Part shown: piece after piece, positions 38,304 through 46,633 of the stretch
Position numbering within the stretch: position 1 is the stretch's first letter
How the letters are laid out: each line of letters starts with the position of its first letter
Assembly (NCBI RefSeq): GCF_005871085.1
Contig: NZ_VAUP01000041.1
Location: forward strand, 62,001 to 126,000
DNA length: 64,000 bases
Source: Xanthobacter autotrophicus
GTDB taxonomy: Bacteria; Pseudomonadota; Alphaproteobacteria; Rhizobiales; Xanthobacteraceae
Direction: 5' to 3'
Program-made: the position numbers and the translations under genes
Notes under the pieces: generated by a model
What the model was told of the DNA's origin: nothing
Databases searched by the model: none
What the model saw: only the letters and a program-made list of their open reading frames with translations

Positions 38304-38424
38304 TTGCTTCGCTCAGCCGCCGCGCGGGCTCTTGCCTCGCTCAAGCGCCGCGCGGGCTATCTTATGCCAACGGCCCCGGTCTGCGACCGCGCCGAGAGGG
38401 CACGCTCAGGCGCCGCGCGGGCTC
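38304..38424. repeat. Three direct copies of a 20-bp repeat
   Basis: GCTCAGCCGCCGCGCGGGCT (38311-38330), GCTCAAGCGCCGCGCGGGCT (38339-38358) and GCTCAGGCGCCGCGCGGGCT (38404-38423) are near-identical. They occupy the lysR-yeiH gap; the third reaches the yeiH stop codon. The core GCCGCGCGGGC is itself nearly palindromic. Confidence 0.8.
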
Positions 38425-39493
38425 ACATGAGCGTCTTGATGAGGATAAAGCTCAGCGCCGAGATGAACAGCCAGGCCACGGCGCCGAGCAGCAGGGGCTT
38501 TGCCCCCTTGAGGCGCAGCTTGGCGATGTCGGTCTCCAGCCCCATGGCCCCCAGCGCCACCGCCAGCAGGAAGGTGGTGACAATGGCGATGTTGGCCTTC
38601 ACCTCCTCCGGCACCACGCCGGTGGAATTCAGCATGACCATGCCGATGAAGCCGAACACGAACCACGGCATGGGCGGGCTGGCGTGGCCGGCATCCTTGT
38701 CGCCGCGGGCGCGCCAGATGGCGGCGGCGCCGAGGCCGATGACGAGGGGCGCCAGCAGCATCACCCGCGAGAGCTTGGCCACGGTGCCGAACTCGCCGGC
38801 CTGCTGGCCGCCCTGGAAGGCGGCGGCCACCACCTGCGCCACCTCGTGGATGGAGGCGCCGGTCCACAGGCCGAAGGCGTGGGCATCGAGGCCGGTGTAG
38901 GGCAGCAGCGCCGGCATGATCAGCATGGAGAGCGAGCCGAACACGGTCACACAGGCCACCGCATAGGCCACATCCTCGTCCGATCCGCGCGTCACCGTAT
39001 TGGTGGCGATCACCGCCGAGGCGCCGCAGATGGCGGTTCCGGCCGCGATCAGTTCCGACAATTGCCGGTCCACGCCCATGAGCTTGCCAAGCCAGCGGGT
39101 GGCGAAGAAGGTGGCGAACAGCGTTCCGGCCACGATGGAAAAGCCGACGAACCCGACCGAACGCACCTGCGCGAAGGTGAGTTGCAGGCCCAAAAGCACG
39201 ATGGCGAAGCGCAGGATGCGGCGCAGCGCGAACTTCACCCCCGGCCTGGCGATGGCGGGCGTGCCGAAAATGTTGTGAAGGCCCATGCCGATGACGATGG
39301 CCAGCACCAGCGGGCTCACCAGCCCCATGCCGGGGATCTGCCGCAGGCCATAGGCCGCCGCCGCGATGAGCACCGTCAGCCCCAGCCCCGGGAGGATGCC
39401 ACCGAACGCTCCGGTCAGGAAATGGGGCGCGCGGGGAAGCGGCGGAGCAGCTTCCACGATGGCGGCGGGATCGGACAACGGCTTGTCGGTCAT
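38423..39493 (-). CDS. YeiH/UPF0324-type membrane transporter (putative sulfate exporter family)
   Basis: Polytopic inner-membrane protein of 356 residues with about ten helices. [64 protein letters not shown] and [11 protein letters not shown] are YeiH/UPF0324 signatures. ATG 39493 has AGGAGC before it; an upstream ATG has poor context. The family is annotated as putative sulfate exporters, but the true substrate is not settled. A LysR regulator lies directly downstream. Confidence 0.88.
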   Translation of the reverse strand: MTDKPLSDPAAIVEAAPPLPRAPHFLTGAFGGILPGLGLTVLIAAAAYGLRQIPGMGLVSPLVLAIVIGMGLHNIFGTPAIARPGVKFALRRILRFAIVLLGLQLTFAQVRSVGFVGFSIVAGTLFATFFATRWLGKLMGVDRQLSELIAAGTAICGASAVIATNTVTRGSDEDVAYAVACVTVFGSLSMLIMPALLPYTGLDAHAFGLWTGASIHEVAQVVAAAFQGGQQAGEFGTVAKLSRVMLLAPLVIGLGAAAIWRARGDKDAGHASPPMPWFVFGFIGMVMLNSTGVVPEEVKANIAIVTTFLLAVALGAMGLETDIAKLRLKGAKPLLLGAVAWLFISALSFILIKTLM

Positions 39494-39562
39494 GACGGGC
39501 TCCTCGGACGCCGCGAGGATCGCGCCGCAGCAAGCATCGATCAAATGAGTTATATTTCTACA

Positions 39563-39578
39563 ATTAATCGAAATTAAT
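39563..39578. promoter_or_regulatory. Perfect AT-rich dyad upstream of yeiH (candidate operator)
   Basis: ATTAAT-CGAA-ATTAAT is a perfect inverted repeat in a strongly AT-rich island (39540-39590), 70 bases upstream of yeiH. Its size suits a dimeric regulator such as the LysR protein encoded next door. Confidence 0.45.
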
Positions 39579-39621
39579 GGTTATTCCAGCATCGCTCCGA
39601 GATGCCTGACGGCGCGCAGGC

Positions 39622-39662
39622 ACCGCCGTCATCCCCGGACAAGCCGGGAGTATGACGGCGGT
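39622..39662. repeat. REP-like palindrome downstream of fpr
   Basis: Perfect 11-bp arms ACCGCCGTCAT/ATGACGGCGGT enclose a second inverted repeat CCCGG-ACAAG-CCGGG. This CATxxCCGGxxAAGxCCGG style matches intergenic palindromes spread through Rhizobiales genomes. It starts 25 bases after the fpr stop and lacks a T-run. Confidence 0.65.
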
Positions 39663-39686
39663 ATCAAAGCGCAAAGCGCCAGGCCC

Positions 39687-40460
39687 TCACCGCTCGGCGA
39701 AGGCCTTCTCCACCACGAAGGTCTCGGGCCGGTGCCCCGCCCCTTCCGCAAAGGCGCGGCGCTCCAGAAGGTCGCGGGTGTCGGCGATCATCTGCGGCGA
39801 GCCGCAGAGCATCACCCGGTCAAAGGCCGGGTCGAGGTCGGGCAGGCCGAGGTCGGCGAAGAGTTGGCCGCTCTCCATCAGGTCGGTGACGCGGCCACGG
39901 TTGCGGAACGGCTCGCGCGTCACAGTGGGATAGTGCAGCAGCTGGGTTGAGGCATAGTCGCCGAGGAAATCGTGGGCCTTCAGCGCCGCCACCACGTCCT
40001 CGCCATAGGCCAGCTCCGCCACCTCGCGGCAGCCGTGCACCAGGATGATGTGCTCGAAGCGCTCATAGGCCTCCGGATCCTTGGCGATGGAGACGAACGG
40101 CGCCAGCCCGGTGCCGGTGGCCAGAAGATAGAGCCGCTTGCCCGGCTTCAGATTATCGAGCAGCAGCGTGCCCGTGGGCCGCCGCCCCACCAGGATGGGA
40201 TCGCCCGGCTGCAGCATCTGCAGGCGCGAGGTGAGCGGGCCATCCGGTACCTTGATGGAGAAGAATTCCAGCTGATCCTCGTGGGGGGCGCAGGCCAGCG
40301 AATAGGCGCGCAGCAGCGGGCGTTCGCCCTCCGGCAGCCCGATCATGGTGAACTGGCCGCTCTTGAAGCGGAACGCCGGATCGCGCGTGGCGGTGAAGGA
40401 GAACAGGCGGTCGGTCCAGTGGCGAACCTCAAGGACGGTCTCGGTGTTGAGAGTGCTCAT
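39687..40460 (-). CDS. fpr: Ferredoxin-NADP+ reductase
   Basis: FAD flavoprotein of 257 residues moving electrons between NADPH and ferredoxin or flavodoxin. FRFKSGQFTMIGL and RAYSLACAPHE bind FAD; GTGLAPFVSIAKDPEAYERF binds NADP. The C-terminal FVVEKAFAER matches the bacterial subclass I Fpr type. It starts about 10 bases after fdxA, a likely redox partner in the same operon. Confidence 0.93.
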   Translation of the reverse strand: MSTLNTETVLEVRHWTDRLFSFTATRDPAFRFKSGQFTMIGLPEGERPLLRAYSLACAPHEDQLEFFSIKVPDGPLTSRLQMLQPGDPILVGRRPTGTLLLDNLKPGKRLYLLATGTGLAPFVSIAKDPEAYERFEHIILVHGCREVAELAYGEDVVAALKAHDFLGDYASTQLLHYPTVTREPFRNRGRVTDLMESGQLFADLGLPDLDPAFDRVMLCGSPQMIADTRDLLERRAFAEGAGHRPETFVVEKAFAER

Positions 40461-40470
40461 CGCCGCCCCC

Positions 40471-40833
40471 TCACGCCGCACCGGACGCGGACGGGCTGGT
40501 CGCCTGCCCCGGCGCGGGCGAGAACGCGCTCTCGAACTTGTCGGCCACGTCCATCCACCGGGCGGCGTCCGCCGGCGGCTCCTTCTTCTCGGCGATGTTG
40601 GGCCACAGGGCGGCATACTGCGCGTTCAGCGCGATCCACGGCCCGGCCTCCGGCGCGGTGTCGGCAGCGATGGCGGCGGCAGGGCATTCCGGCTCACAGA
40701 CGCCGCAGTCGATGCACTCGTCCGGATTGATGACAAGCATGTTCTCGCCCTCGTAGAAGCAATCCACCGGGCAGACGGCGACGCAATCCATGAATTTGCA
40801 GCGGATGCAGCTGTCAGTAACGACATAGGCCAT
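40471..40833 (-). CDS. fdxA: 7Fe ferredoxin FdxA
   Basis: Small [3Fe-4S][4Fe-4S] ferredoxin, 120 residues. [17 protein letters not shown] supplies the first cluster set and [16 protein letters not shown] the second, in the FdxA arrangement. The C-terminal half ([20 protein letters not shown]) is the usual FdxA tail, extended by an Ala/Ser/Pro end. It is transcribed with fpr. Confidence 0.95.
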   Translation of the reverse strand: MAYVVTDSCIRCKFMDCVAVCPVDCFYEGENMLVINPDECIDCGVCEPECPAAAIAADTAPEAGPWIALNAQYAALWPNIAEKKEPPADAARWMDVADKFESAFSPAPGQATSPSASGAA

Positions 40834-41128
40834 GGGGCAGGTCCTGTTAAGTCTGCAACAAGACTAGCCCGGCGGCGGCGCAAGACTGAGTGTTAAGGCC
40901 CTGCGGGGTCAATTAATTGCAGTCTTTTATCTTGGGACAAACCGGACGGCCGTCATCATCCGGCGCAGCCGCCGCGTCCGGCGCGCAAGAGCTGAAGAGG
41001 CGCAGCAAGCGGAGGGGTGGACCCTCCGGTCGAGCCGGAGGGTGACGGAGGGATAGGGGAATAGGGGATTTGGGGGGCGGCAGGCGGCCGCGCCCCCCCA
41101 ATCGCGGCGGCGCACGCCAACCCTGCCC
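40834..41128. other. Spacer between the ABC importer operon and fdxA
   Basis: No gene is seen. The fdxA side has an AT-rich patch near 40905-40935 that may be its promoter. A perfect palindrome (listed separately) and a G-rich run at 41040-41100 fill the rest. Confidence 0.4.
41021..41043. repeat. REP-like palindrome
   Basis: Perfect 9-bp arms ACCCTCCGG/CCGGAGGGT around TCGAG. It lies 85 bases after the stop of the ABC ATPase gene, without a T-run. The CCTCCGGxCGAxCCGGAGG style is a common intergenic palindrome in this group. Confidence 0.6.
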
Positions 41129-42076
41129 TCACACCACCTGGGCGAGGTTCGAGCCGTTCAGGTTCACCGCGAGGCCCTTCAGGGCATCCTCGTTCAGCTC
41201 GCCACCCATGGCCTTCAGGCTTTCCTCGCGGATCAACGCCCCGAGATCGGCCCGCAGGCGGATGAATTCCGGCGAGAGCTGCAAGGCCGCATCGCGCGGG
41301 CGGGGCAGCGGAACCGTCACCTCGGCCTTGATGCAGCCGGGGCGCGCGGTCATCACATAGATGCGGTCGGAGAGGAAAATCGCCTCGTCGATGTCGTGGG
41401 TCACGAACAGCACCGAGATGCCCAGCCGCTGCCACAGGTTGGTGAGGATCTGCTGCATGATCACCCGGGTCTGGGCGTCGAGCGCGCCGAACGGCTCGTC
41501 CAGCAGCAGCACCTTCGGCCCCGTGGCGAGCGCCCGCACGATGCCCACCCGCTGCTTCATGCCGCCGGACAGCCGGTCGGGATAATGGTTCTCGAAGGCC
41601 GACAGGCCGGCGAGCCCCAGCAGGGTGCGCGCGGCCACCGCCCGCTCGGAGCGGCCCATGCCGCGCATCTTGAGTCCGAATTCCACATTCTCCCGCACCG
41701 TCTTCCACGGAAACAGGGAATATTGCTGGAACACCATGCCCCGGTCGGCGGAGGGGCCTTTGACCGCTTCCCCGTCCACGGTGACCTGGCCGGCGGTGGG
41801 CTTCAGGAAGCCCGCCACCGCATTGAGCAAGGTAGACTTGCCACAGCCCGAAGGGCCGATGATGGACACGAACTCGCCGGGGTTCACCACCAGGTCGGCG
41901 TCGCTCACCGCGATCACCGCGCCGTCGATGGTGTCGTAGGCCAGCTCGAAGCCGGTGACCTCGATGAGCCCAGTCTGGGTGGGGGCCGTTGCGGGAATGG
42001 CCATGGCGCGCCTCGCTTTCAAAGAACTCGCGTCTGGAACGCTCATCCGGGGAGCGCTCATGGGGGTGGCGCTCAT
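41129..42076 (-). CDS. ABC transporter ATPase, nitrate/sulfonate/taurine family
   Basis: ATP-binding subunit of an SsuB/TauB/NrtD-like importer, 315 residues. The ATG overlaps the permease stop (ATGA), so about 35 residues precede the domain. Walker A GPSGCGKST, Q-loop VFQQYSLFPWKTV, signature RLSGGMKQRVGI and Walker B LLLDEPFGALD are intact. The C-terminal end has an extra helical stretch (PEFIRLRADLGALIREES). Last gene of a three-gene operon; substrate unknown. Confidence 0.9.
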   Translation of the reverse strand: MSATPMSAPRMSVPDASSLKARRAMAIPATAPTQTGLIEVTGFELAYDTIDGAVIAVSDADLVVNPGEFVSIIGPSGCGKSTLLNAVAGFLKPTAGQVTVDGEAVKGPSADRGMVFQQYSLFPWKTVRENVEFGLKMRGMGRSERAVAARTLLGLAGLSAFENHYPDRLSGGMKQRVGIVRALATGPKVLLLDEPFGALDAQTRVIMQQILTNLWQRLGISVLFVTHDIDEAIFLSDRIYVMTARPGCIKAEVTVPLPRPRDAALQLSPEFIRLRADLGALIREESLKAMGGELNEDALKGLAVNLNGSNLAQVV

Positions 42077-43071
42077 TTGGTGCGGGACCACGGCGTCACC
42101 GCCCGCCCGGCCAGCCGGATGAGGAAGGAGGAGGCGAGCCCCAGCACGCCGATGGTGATCATGCCCAGCGCGATGTCCGGATACTGCACCAGGGAGTAGG
42201 CTTCCCACGTGAAGTAGCCGATGCCGAACTGGCCGGAGATCATCTCCGCCGCGATCAGCGACACCCAGGCCACCCCCATGCCCACGGTGAGGCCGGTGAA
42301 GACCTGCGGCAGCACCGCGGGGAAATAGACCTCGCGGAAGGTGGCGCGCTCGCTGGCCCCGAGACAGCGCGCGGCGCGCACCAGCACCTCGTCCACATTC
42401 GCCATGCCGTGCAATGTGTTGATGAGGATGGGAAAGAACGCGCCGAGGAAGGTGATGAAGACGATGCTCTGCTCGTTGGTGGGCCACAGCATGATGGCCA
42501 TGGGCACCCAGGCGATGGCCGGAATGGGCCGCAGCACCTCGCACACGGGGAATACGAACGCCTTCAGCAGCGCGAACCGTCCCATGAGCATCCCCAGCGG
42601 CACCGCCACCAGCGCCGCAATGGCGAAGCCGATGAAGATGCGGCGGCACGACATGGCGATGTGCTCGAAGAACGCACCGGTGGAGAAGGCGGTGCGCGCG
42701 CTCTCCAGCACCTGCTCCGGCGAAGGCACGTTCAGGAAGCGCACGTACAGGTCCATGCGGTTCACGGTGACCACGTGCCAGGCGAGGATGAACAGGCTGA
42801 TGGCCAGCGCCCCGAGCAGCGTCGCCCGGATCGCCGGCATGTTCAGCCTCAGCCAGCGCCGGGCAAGGCCGGGCAGCGAGCCGTCCGCCGTCACCACCTG
42901 AGCGACCGGCGCACGCTCCGGCCGCAGCAGGATGGCCCCCGACGCCGTGACCGGCGCCGACGGCGCGGCGGAAGGCACGCAGGGTGCGCCGTCCGCCGGG
43001 GTACCGGCAACATGCAGGGGCGTGTGCATCTTCACGTTGGATTTCACCGCTGCGCGCGTCATGGCGCTCAC
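42073..43071 (-). CDS. ABC transporter permease, nitrate/sulfonate/taurine family
   Basis: Inner-membrane permease of 332 residues with an unusually long N-terminal extension (about 70 residues before the first helix). The coupling-loop motif AARCLGASERATFREVYFPAVLPQVFTG and GMGVAWVSLIAAEMISG are hallmarks of the SsuC/TauC/NrtB group. GTG start overlaps the binding-protein stop by 4 bases and its stop overlaps the ATPase start by 4 bases: tight translational coupling. Confidence 0.9.
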   Translation of the reverse strand: MSAMTRAAVKSNVKMHTPLHVAGTPADGAPCVPSAAPSAPVTASGAILLRPERAPVAQVVTADGSLPGLARRWLRLNMPAIRATLLGALAISLFILAWHVVTVNRMDLYVRFLNVPSPEQVLESARTAFSTGAFFEHIAMSCRRIFIGFAIAALVAVPLGMLMGRFALLKAFVFPVCEVLRPIPAIAWVPMAIMLWPTNEQSIVFITFLGAFFPILINTLHGMANVDEVLVRAARCLGASERATFREVYFPAVLPQVFTGLTVGMGVAWVSLIAAEMISGQFGIGYFTWEAYSLVQYPDIALGMITIGVLGLASSFLIRLAGRAVTPWSRTK

Positions 43072-44522
43072 CCGCGCCCGGCGGTGGCGGCCTTCAGCGC
43101 ATCGCCGAAGCTCATCACCTTGCCGCCGCCCTTGGCCGCCGCCGCTTCCGCGTCGACCTTGAGCATGAAGGGCTTGATGTCGCTCTTGCCGTCCTTCGCG
43201 GTGACCGCATAGAAGGCGTCGGACGCGAACAGCTTGATGCCGCGGGCGGTATCGAACAGATAGGTCATGTTGGCCTTCTTGCCCTGGGCGGTCAGCTCGG
43301 CCAGCGCGCCCAGCGTGCAGGCGGCGCTGGAATAGGGCTTGATGCCCTCGCCCTCGATCCAGATCTCACCGGCCTGGCGCGGCTCGGTGATCTTCACCTT
43401 GCAGAAGCTGTCGTCCCCGCTCACCTCGTAATTGGCGAGGCTCTTGAGCTGCGCCTCGTAATCGAGGCCCAATTCCTTGAAGGCCTGGCGCACATAGGTG
43501 TCGTTGACCCAGGCGTTGACGTCGAATTCCTTCATGCGGCCAAGCTTCTGCAGCACGGCGGCATCTTCGGCCGCGTCGGCCACGAGCTGGGGCTTGATGG
43601 TGGGATCCATGGTCATGATGCCACCCGGGCCGAGGAAGATGTAGACCACTTCCTTGTCGATGCCGGTCCACTTGGCGATCTTCTCGGCAGCGCCCTGCGG
43701 ATCCTTGCGGACCCAGTCATTGGCCTCGATGACCGCCTTGAGATAGGCCACCACGACTTCCGGATACTTCTGCGCGAAATCGGTGCGCACCACCACGCCG
43801 TGCCAGGTGGGGGCGTTGGTCTCCACCCCGTCGAAGATCTTGCGGGCGAAGCCGCGGAACGGCAGCAGCTCGGCGAAGGGGACGAAATCGGCGTGGGCGT
43901 CGATCTTCTTTTCCTGGAGGTTGGTGGAGCCCACCTCCGGCGACTGGCTCACCAGCTTGAAATAGTCGTTGGGCCAGCCCTTGTCCTGCATGGCCTTGAG
44001 AACCATGCCGTGGGCCGCCGAGCCGAACGGCACACTCAGCACCTTCCCCTTCAGGTCGGACAGCTCGTAATAGGGCGAATCCTTGTGCACCACCACGCCG
44101 TTGCCGGAGCCATGGATGTTGTAGGCCGCCACCGCGATGAGCTGCGACTTGGACTGCGGATTGGACTGGAAGGTATAACCGTTCACCACCAGCGGAAAAT
44201 CGCCCATGCCGCCGAACTGGAGCTTGTCCGCCATCATCCCGTTGGTAACGGGCGGGCCGGAGGTGAAATTCTGCCAGTCGATGGTGTAGGCGACGTTGGC
44301 GTACTTGCCGTCCTTCGGCAGGTACTTCTCCAGCAGCTTGAGCTCCTTGATGACCACGCCCGTGGTCACCGTGTTGGTGGTGGTGTCCTGGGTGCCGATG
44401 CCGAAGCTGATGGCGGTCTGGGCCTGGACGGGGGCAGCAGCAAAAGCGCAGCTCGCGGTGAGGGCGAAGGCAAGGGTGCGAAGCAGGCGGGAGCGAAAAG
44501 GATTGGCGCAAAATGGGGTCAT
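43068..44522 (-). CDS. ABC substrate-binding protein with extra NosL-like C-terminal domain
   Basis: Periplasmic binding protein of 484 residues, about 150 longer than SsuA/TauA. Signal peptide 1-36 (FALTASCAFAAAPVQAQ). Residues 37-360 are the NMT1/SsuA-like fold (GTQDTTTNTVTTGVVIKELK, SVPFGSAAHGMVLKAM, THADFVPF-type region). From residue 374 a separate region follows (CKVKITEPRQAGEIWIEG, KPYSSAACTLGALAEL, FDTARGIKLFASDAFYAV, KGGGKVMSFGDAL). Its pattern, especially the end, resembles the copper-binding NosL family. ATG 44522 has AAGAGGTGG before it. The upstream Crp/Fnr gene is co-oriented. Substrate unknown. Confidence 0.8.
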   Translation of the reverse strand: MTPFCANPFRSRLLRTLAFALTASCAFAAAPVQAQTAISFGIGTQDTTTNTVTTGVVIKELKLLEKYLPKDGKYANVAYTIDWQNFTSGPPVTNGMMADKLQFGGMGDFPLVVNGYTFQSNPQSKSQLIAVAAYNIHGSGNGVVVHKDSPYYELSDLKGKVLSVPFGSAAHGMVLKAMQDKGWPNDYFKLVSQSPEVGSTNLQEKKIDAHADFVPFAELLPFRGFARKIFDGVETNAPTWHGVVVRTDFAQKYPEVVVAYLKAVIEANDWVRKDPQGAAEKIAKWTGIDKEVVYIFLGPGGIMTMDPTIKPQLVADAAEDAAVLQKLGRMKEFDVNAWVNDTYVRQAFKELGLDYEAQLKSLANYEVSGDDSFCKVKITEPRQAGEIWIEGEGIKPYSSAACTLGALAELTAQGKKANMTYLFDTARGIKLFASDAFYAVTAKDGKSDIKPFMLKVDAEAAAAKGGGKVMSFGDALKAATAGRG

Positions 44523-44703
44523 CGGATCCACCTCTTGGGGCAAAGACGGCTCTCGACGGTGATCTTCGGGCGCCAGCTTCCATTCATTCAAAGGAAGAAG
44601 CGGCCGGGCTGTCGATTAGTTGCCTCCTTTAAGGACCCGCCTCTTTCTTCATCACTGGATGCCTGCCTGACCGGCTCAGTGTCCGCACACCGAGGCCGCG
44701 CCC

Positions 44704-45483
44704 TCAGCGATCGCCGCGCATGGCGTGGAGCGCCGCCACGTCGTAGATCACCATCCGGGCCTTTTCGGCCTTCAGAATCCCCTGCTCTTGCAAACGCTTG
44801 AGGCTGATGGTGACCCATTGGCGCGTCGCCCCCACCATGTGCGCGAGGTCGGCATGGGTGAAGGCCGACCCGATGACGATGGCGCCATCTTCCCGCACGC
44901 CATAGGCGTCCGTGAGATGCAGAAGCAGGTGCGCGAGGCGCTCCGTCACCGAACGGGTGCCCAGCATCTGGGCAAGGGCCGAATAGCATTTTCCCTTGAA
45001 GGTGAGCCCCTCAATGAGGCCGATGGCGAAGGACGGGATCTGCGCGATGAGGCGGCGCAGGGTCTTTCCGGTCAGATGCACGACCACGGAATTGGTGGCG
45101 GCGACGCCGGACCACACATGATGCCCCTGCCCGAACAGCTCGGGCCCACCGACGAAATTGCCCGAATTCCAGTAAGCCAAAGTGATCTCGCGGCCCGAGG
45201 GCGCGATATAGAAGACACGGATGCGGCCGCTCTCGATCAGGAAGATGCCGTCGTGAGGCGTGCCCTGCGAGAACAGCATCTTGCCGCGATAGACCACGCG
45301 CTTCTGGCCTTCGCGCAGAACCTCCTCCCGCTCCTTGGCGGTGAGGCGCTGGAACAACAGTGGCGGCCCGTTGGTGAGGGCAGCATTTTCCGTGAGCAGG
45401 AGCGCCTGCGCGGGCGCGGCGCCCGCCAGCAGCGGCGACGTGGCGACGACGGGAAGCTGCCCGTGGGGCGGTGCATTCAGCAT
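44704..45483 (-). CDS. Crp/Fnr-family transcription regulator
   Basis: A 259-residue regulator with a cyclic-nucleotide-binding-like domain (about 60-170: RVVYRGKMLFSQGTPHDGIF, GREITLAYWNSGNFVGGPE) and a C-terminal winged helix (FTHADLAHMVGATRQWVTISLKRLQEQG). It has only one Cys (GKCYSAL) and lacks the N-terminal Cys cluster of Fnr, so it is not an Fe-S oxygen sensor. It is upstream of the ABC importer on the same strand, 181 bases away, and probably controls it. ATG 45483 has GGGAGAG before it. Effector unknown. Confidence 0.87.
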   Translation of the reverse strand: MLNAPPHGQLPVVATSPLLAGAAPAQALLLTENAALTNGPPLLFQRLTAKEREEVLREGQKRVVYRGKMLFSQGTPHDGIFLIESGRIRVFYIAPSGREITLAYWNSGNFVGGPELFGQGHHVWSGVAATNSVVVHLTGKTLRRLIAQIPSFAIGLIEGLTFKGKCYSALAQMLGTRSVTERLAHLLLHLTDAYGVREDGAIVIGSAFTHADLAHMVGATRQWVTISLKRLQEQGILKAEKARMVIYDVAALHAMRGDR

Positions 45484-45581
45484 GGCATCTCTCCCGGTTG
45501 GATCAATTCTCAACCGCAAGAAGCGTACCATTACATATTTAAGCTAATCCATAGTTTTAATTAATTTTAGTGCGATGCCTC

Positions 45582-45613
45582 GAAACGAGAAACGGCGGCC
45601 CTGCGGCCGCCGT
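45582..45613 (-). terminator. Terminator of the ATP synthase operon
   Basis: On the minus strand a 9-bp stem ACGGCGGCC/GGCCGCCGT with a GCAG loop is followed by TTCTCGTTTCG, about 100 bases after the atpC stop. Confidence 0.8.
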
Positions 45614-45708
45614 CCGACTGTTCTGGTGTATCGCCACGCCGATCCCCCGCCATGAGGCCGCGTCCGGTTATCCGGCCCGCAAAACCCAACCGCGGAGCGC
45701 GAATGGCC

Positions 45709-46128
45709 TCAATGGCCGCCGGCGGCCCGTCCGCCCTCAAGGACGGCATAGACCTGCTCGAGATCAGCGAGCTGCCGCGACGCGCGCTGGCGGGTCTCGT
45801 CGGTGGTGGCGTCGGCCACGTCTTCCTTGGCATCCTGGATCTGCTGGTGAAGGGCGCCGAGATCCAGCTCATCCAGCGGTTTCGCCTCTTCCGCAAGGAT
45901 GGTAAGGCCGGCCGGGTTCACCTCGGCAAAGCCGCCCCGCACGAAATAGGCGCGCGGCGCCCCGTCACCCTTGATGGTGAGAATGCCGGGCTTGAGCATG
46001 CCGATGAAGGGGGCATGGCCCGCCAGCACGCCGAATTCGCCTTCCGCGCCGGGCACGATCACCTCGGTCACGGCACCGGAAAACACGAGCCGCTCGGGCG
46101 AGACCAGCTCAAAGGGTAAGGTCGCCAT
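45709..46128 (-). CDS. atpC: ATP synthase F1 epsilon subunit
   Basis: Central-stalk subunit that couples rotation and inhibits ATP hydrolysis, 139 residues. MATLPFELVSPERLVFSGAVTEVIVPGAEGEFGVL is the N-terminal beta-barrel; QQIQDAKEDVADATTDETRQ begins the C-terminal helices. The ATG lies at the start of similarity; frames before it are non-coding. Unusually it is 525 bases from atpD with another small gene between them. Confidence 0.95.
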   Translation of the reverse strand: MATLPFELVSPERLVFSGAVTEVIVPGAEGEFGVLAGHAPFIGMLKPGILTIKGDGAPRAYFVRGGFAEVNPAGLTILAEEAKPLDELDLGALHQQIQDAKEDVADATTDETRQRASRQLADLEQVYAVLEGGRAAGGH

Positions 46129-46281
46129 AATTCTCGTCTCCGGGTCGTCCCGAAAGGGAGGCGCCCCAAGATCGGGTGCTCCTCCGGGCGCCATCCAGCC
46201 TGGATGGACGCCCCCACTCCATGAAGGAAGACGGCTTCACCGCACAGGCCGATCAGCCCGGGCGCAGCCGCTTCCGTGACA

Positions 46282-46518
46282 TCAGCGCCGACGATCGGCC
46301 ACGAAGCCGACGCCGAGCCCGATGATCGCCCCTACCACGGCGGCCAGGCCAATGTGCCGGCCCTGCTCCGAGGTCAACCCGCCGCTCGGGCTTTCACCCT
46401 GCAGCTCGATGTTGAGGCCCGGCAGCCGGATCTCGGCGACCTGCGGCCGGGTGAGCCAGCCGGTGATGCCGCCGGCCAGAAGTCCCAGCACAAGGCCCAG
46501 GACCTTAATGTTCATCAT
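46282..46518 (-). CDS. Small two-helix membrane protein inside the atp operon
   Basis: A 78-residue unrecognised protein with hydrophobic helices at about residues 4-22 (IKVLGLVLGLLAGGITGWL) and 55-73 (HIGLAAVVGAIIGLGVGFVA), both Gly-rich, and a polar middle (PQVAEIRLPGLNIELQ). It ends in RRR. It starts MMNIK (two possible ATGs with GGGTAGGG upstream). It lies on the same strand between atpD and atpC, 135 bases after atpD and 153 before atpC. Canonical operons have nothing here. Function unknown. Confidence 0.7.
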   Translation of the reverse strand: MMNIKVLGLVLGLLAGGITGWLTRPQVAEIRLPGLNIELQGESPSGGLTSEQGRHIGLAAVVGAIIGLGVGFVADRRR

Positions 46519-46604
46519 TCCCCTACCCCTGATTCAAATTTGCCACGTGAGGACAACACTCTGAGCGGCAAATTCGTCTCAACCCCTGGCAGGTAATTCC
46601 TGCG

Positions 46605-46633
46605 CTCCGGTCACATTGCGAACGTGACCGGAG
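46605..46633 (-). other. Hairpin between atpD and the inserted gene
   Basis: A perfect 10-bp inverted repeat CTCCGGTCAC/GTGACCGGAG with a 9-base loop lies 20 bases after the atpD stop. It has no T-run, so it may be an RNA-stabilising or processing stem that sets different levels for genes before and after it. Confidence 0.65.

Noticed and set aside
37238-39577. 779-residue plus-strand frame across lysR and yeiH
   Set aside because: Covers two recognisable minus-strand genes and shows low-complexity shadow composition.
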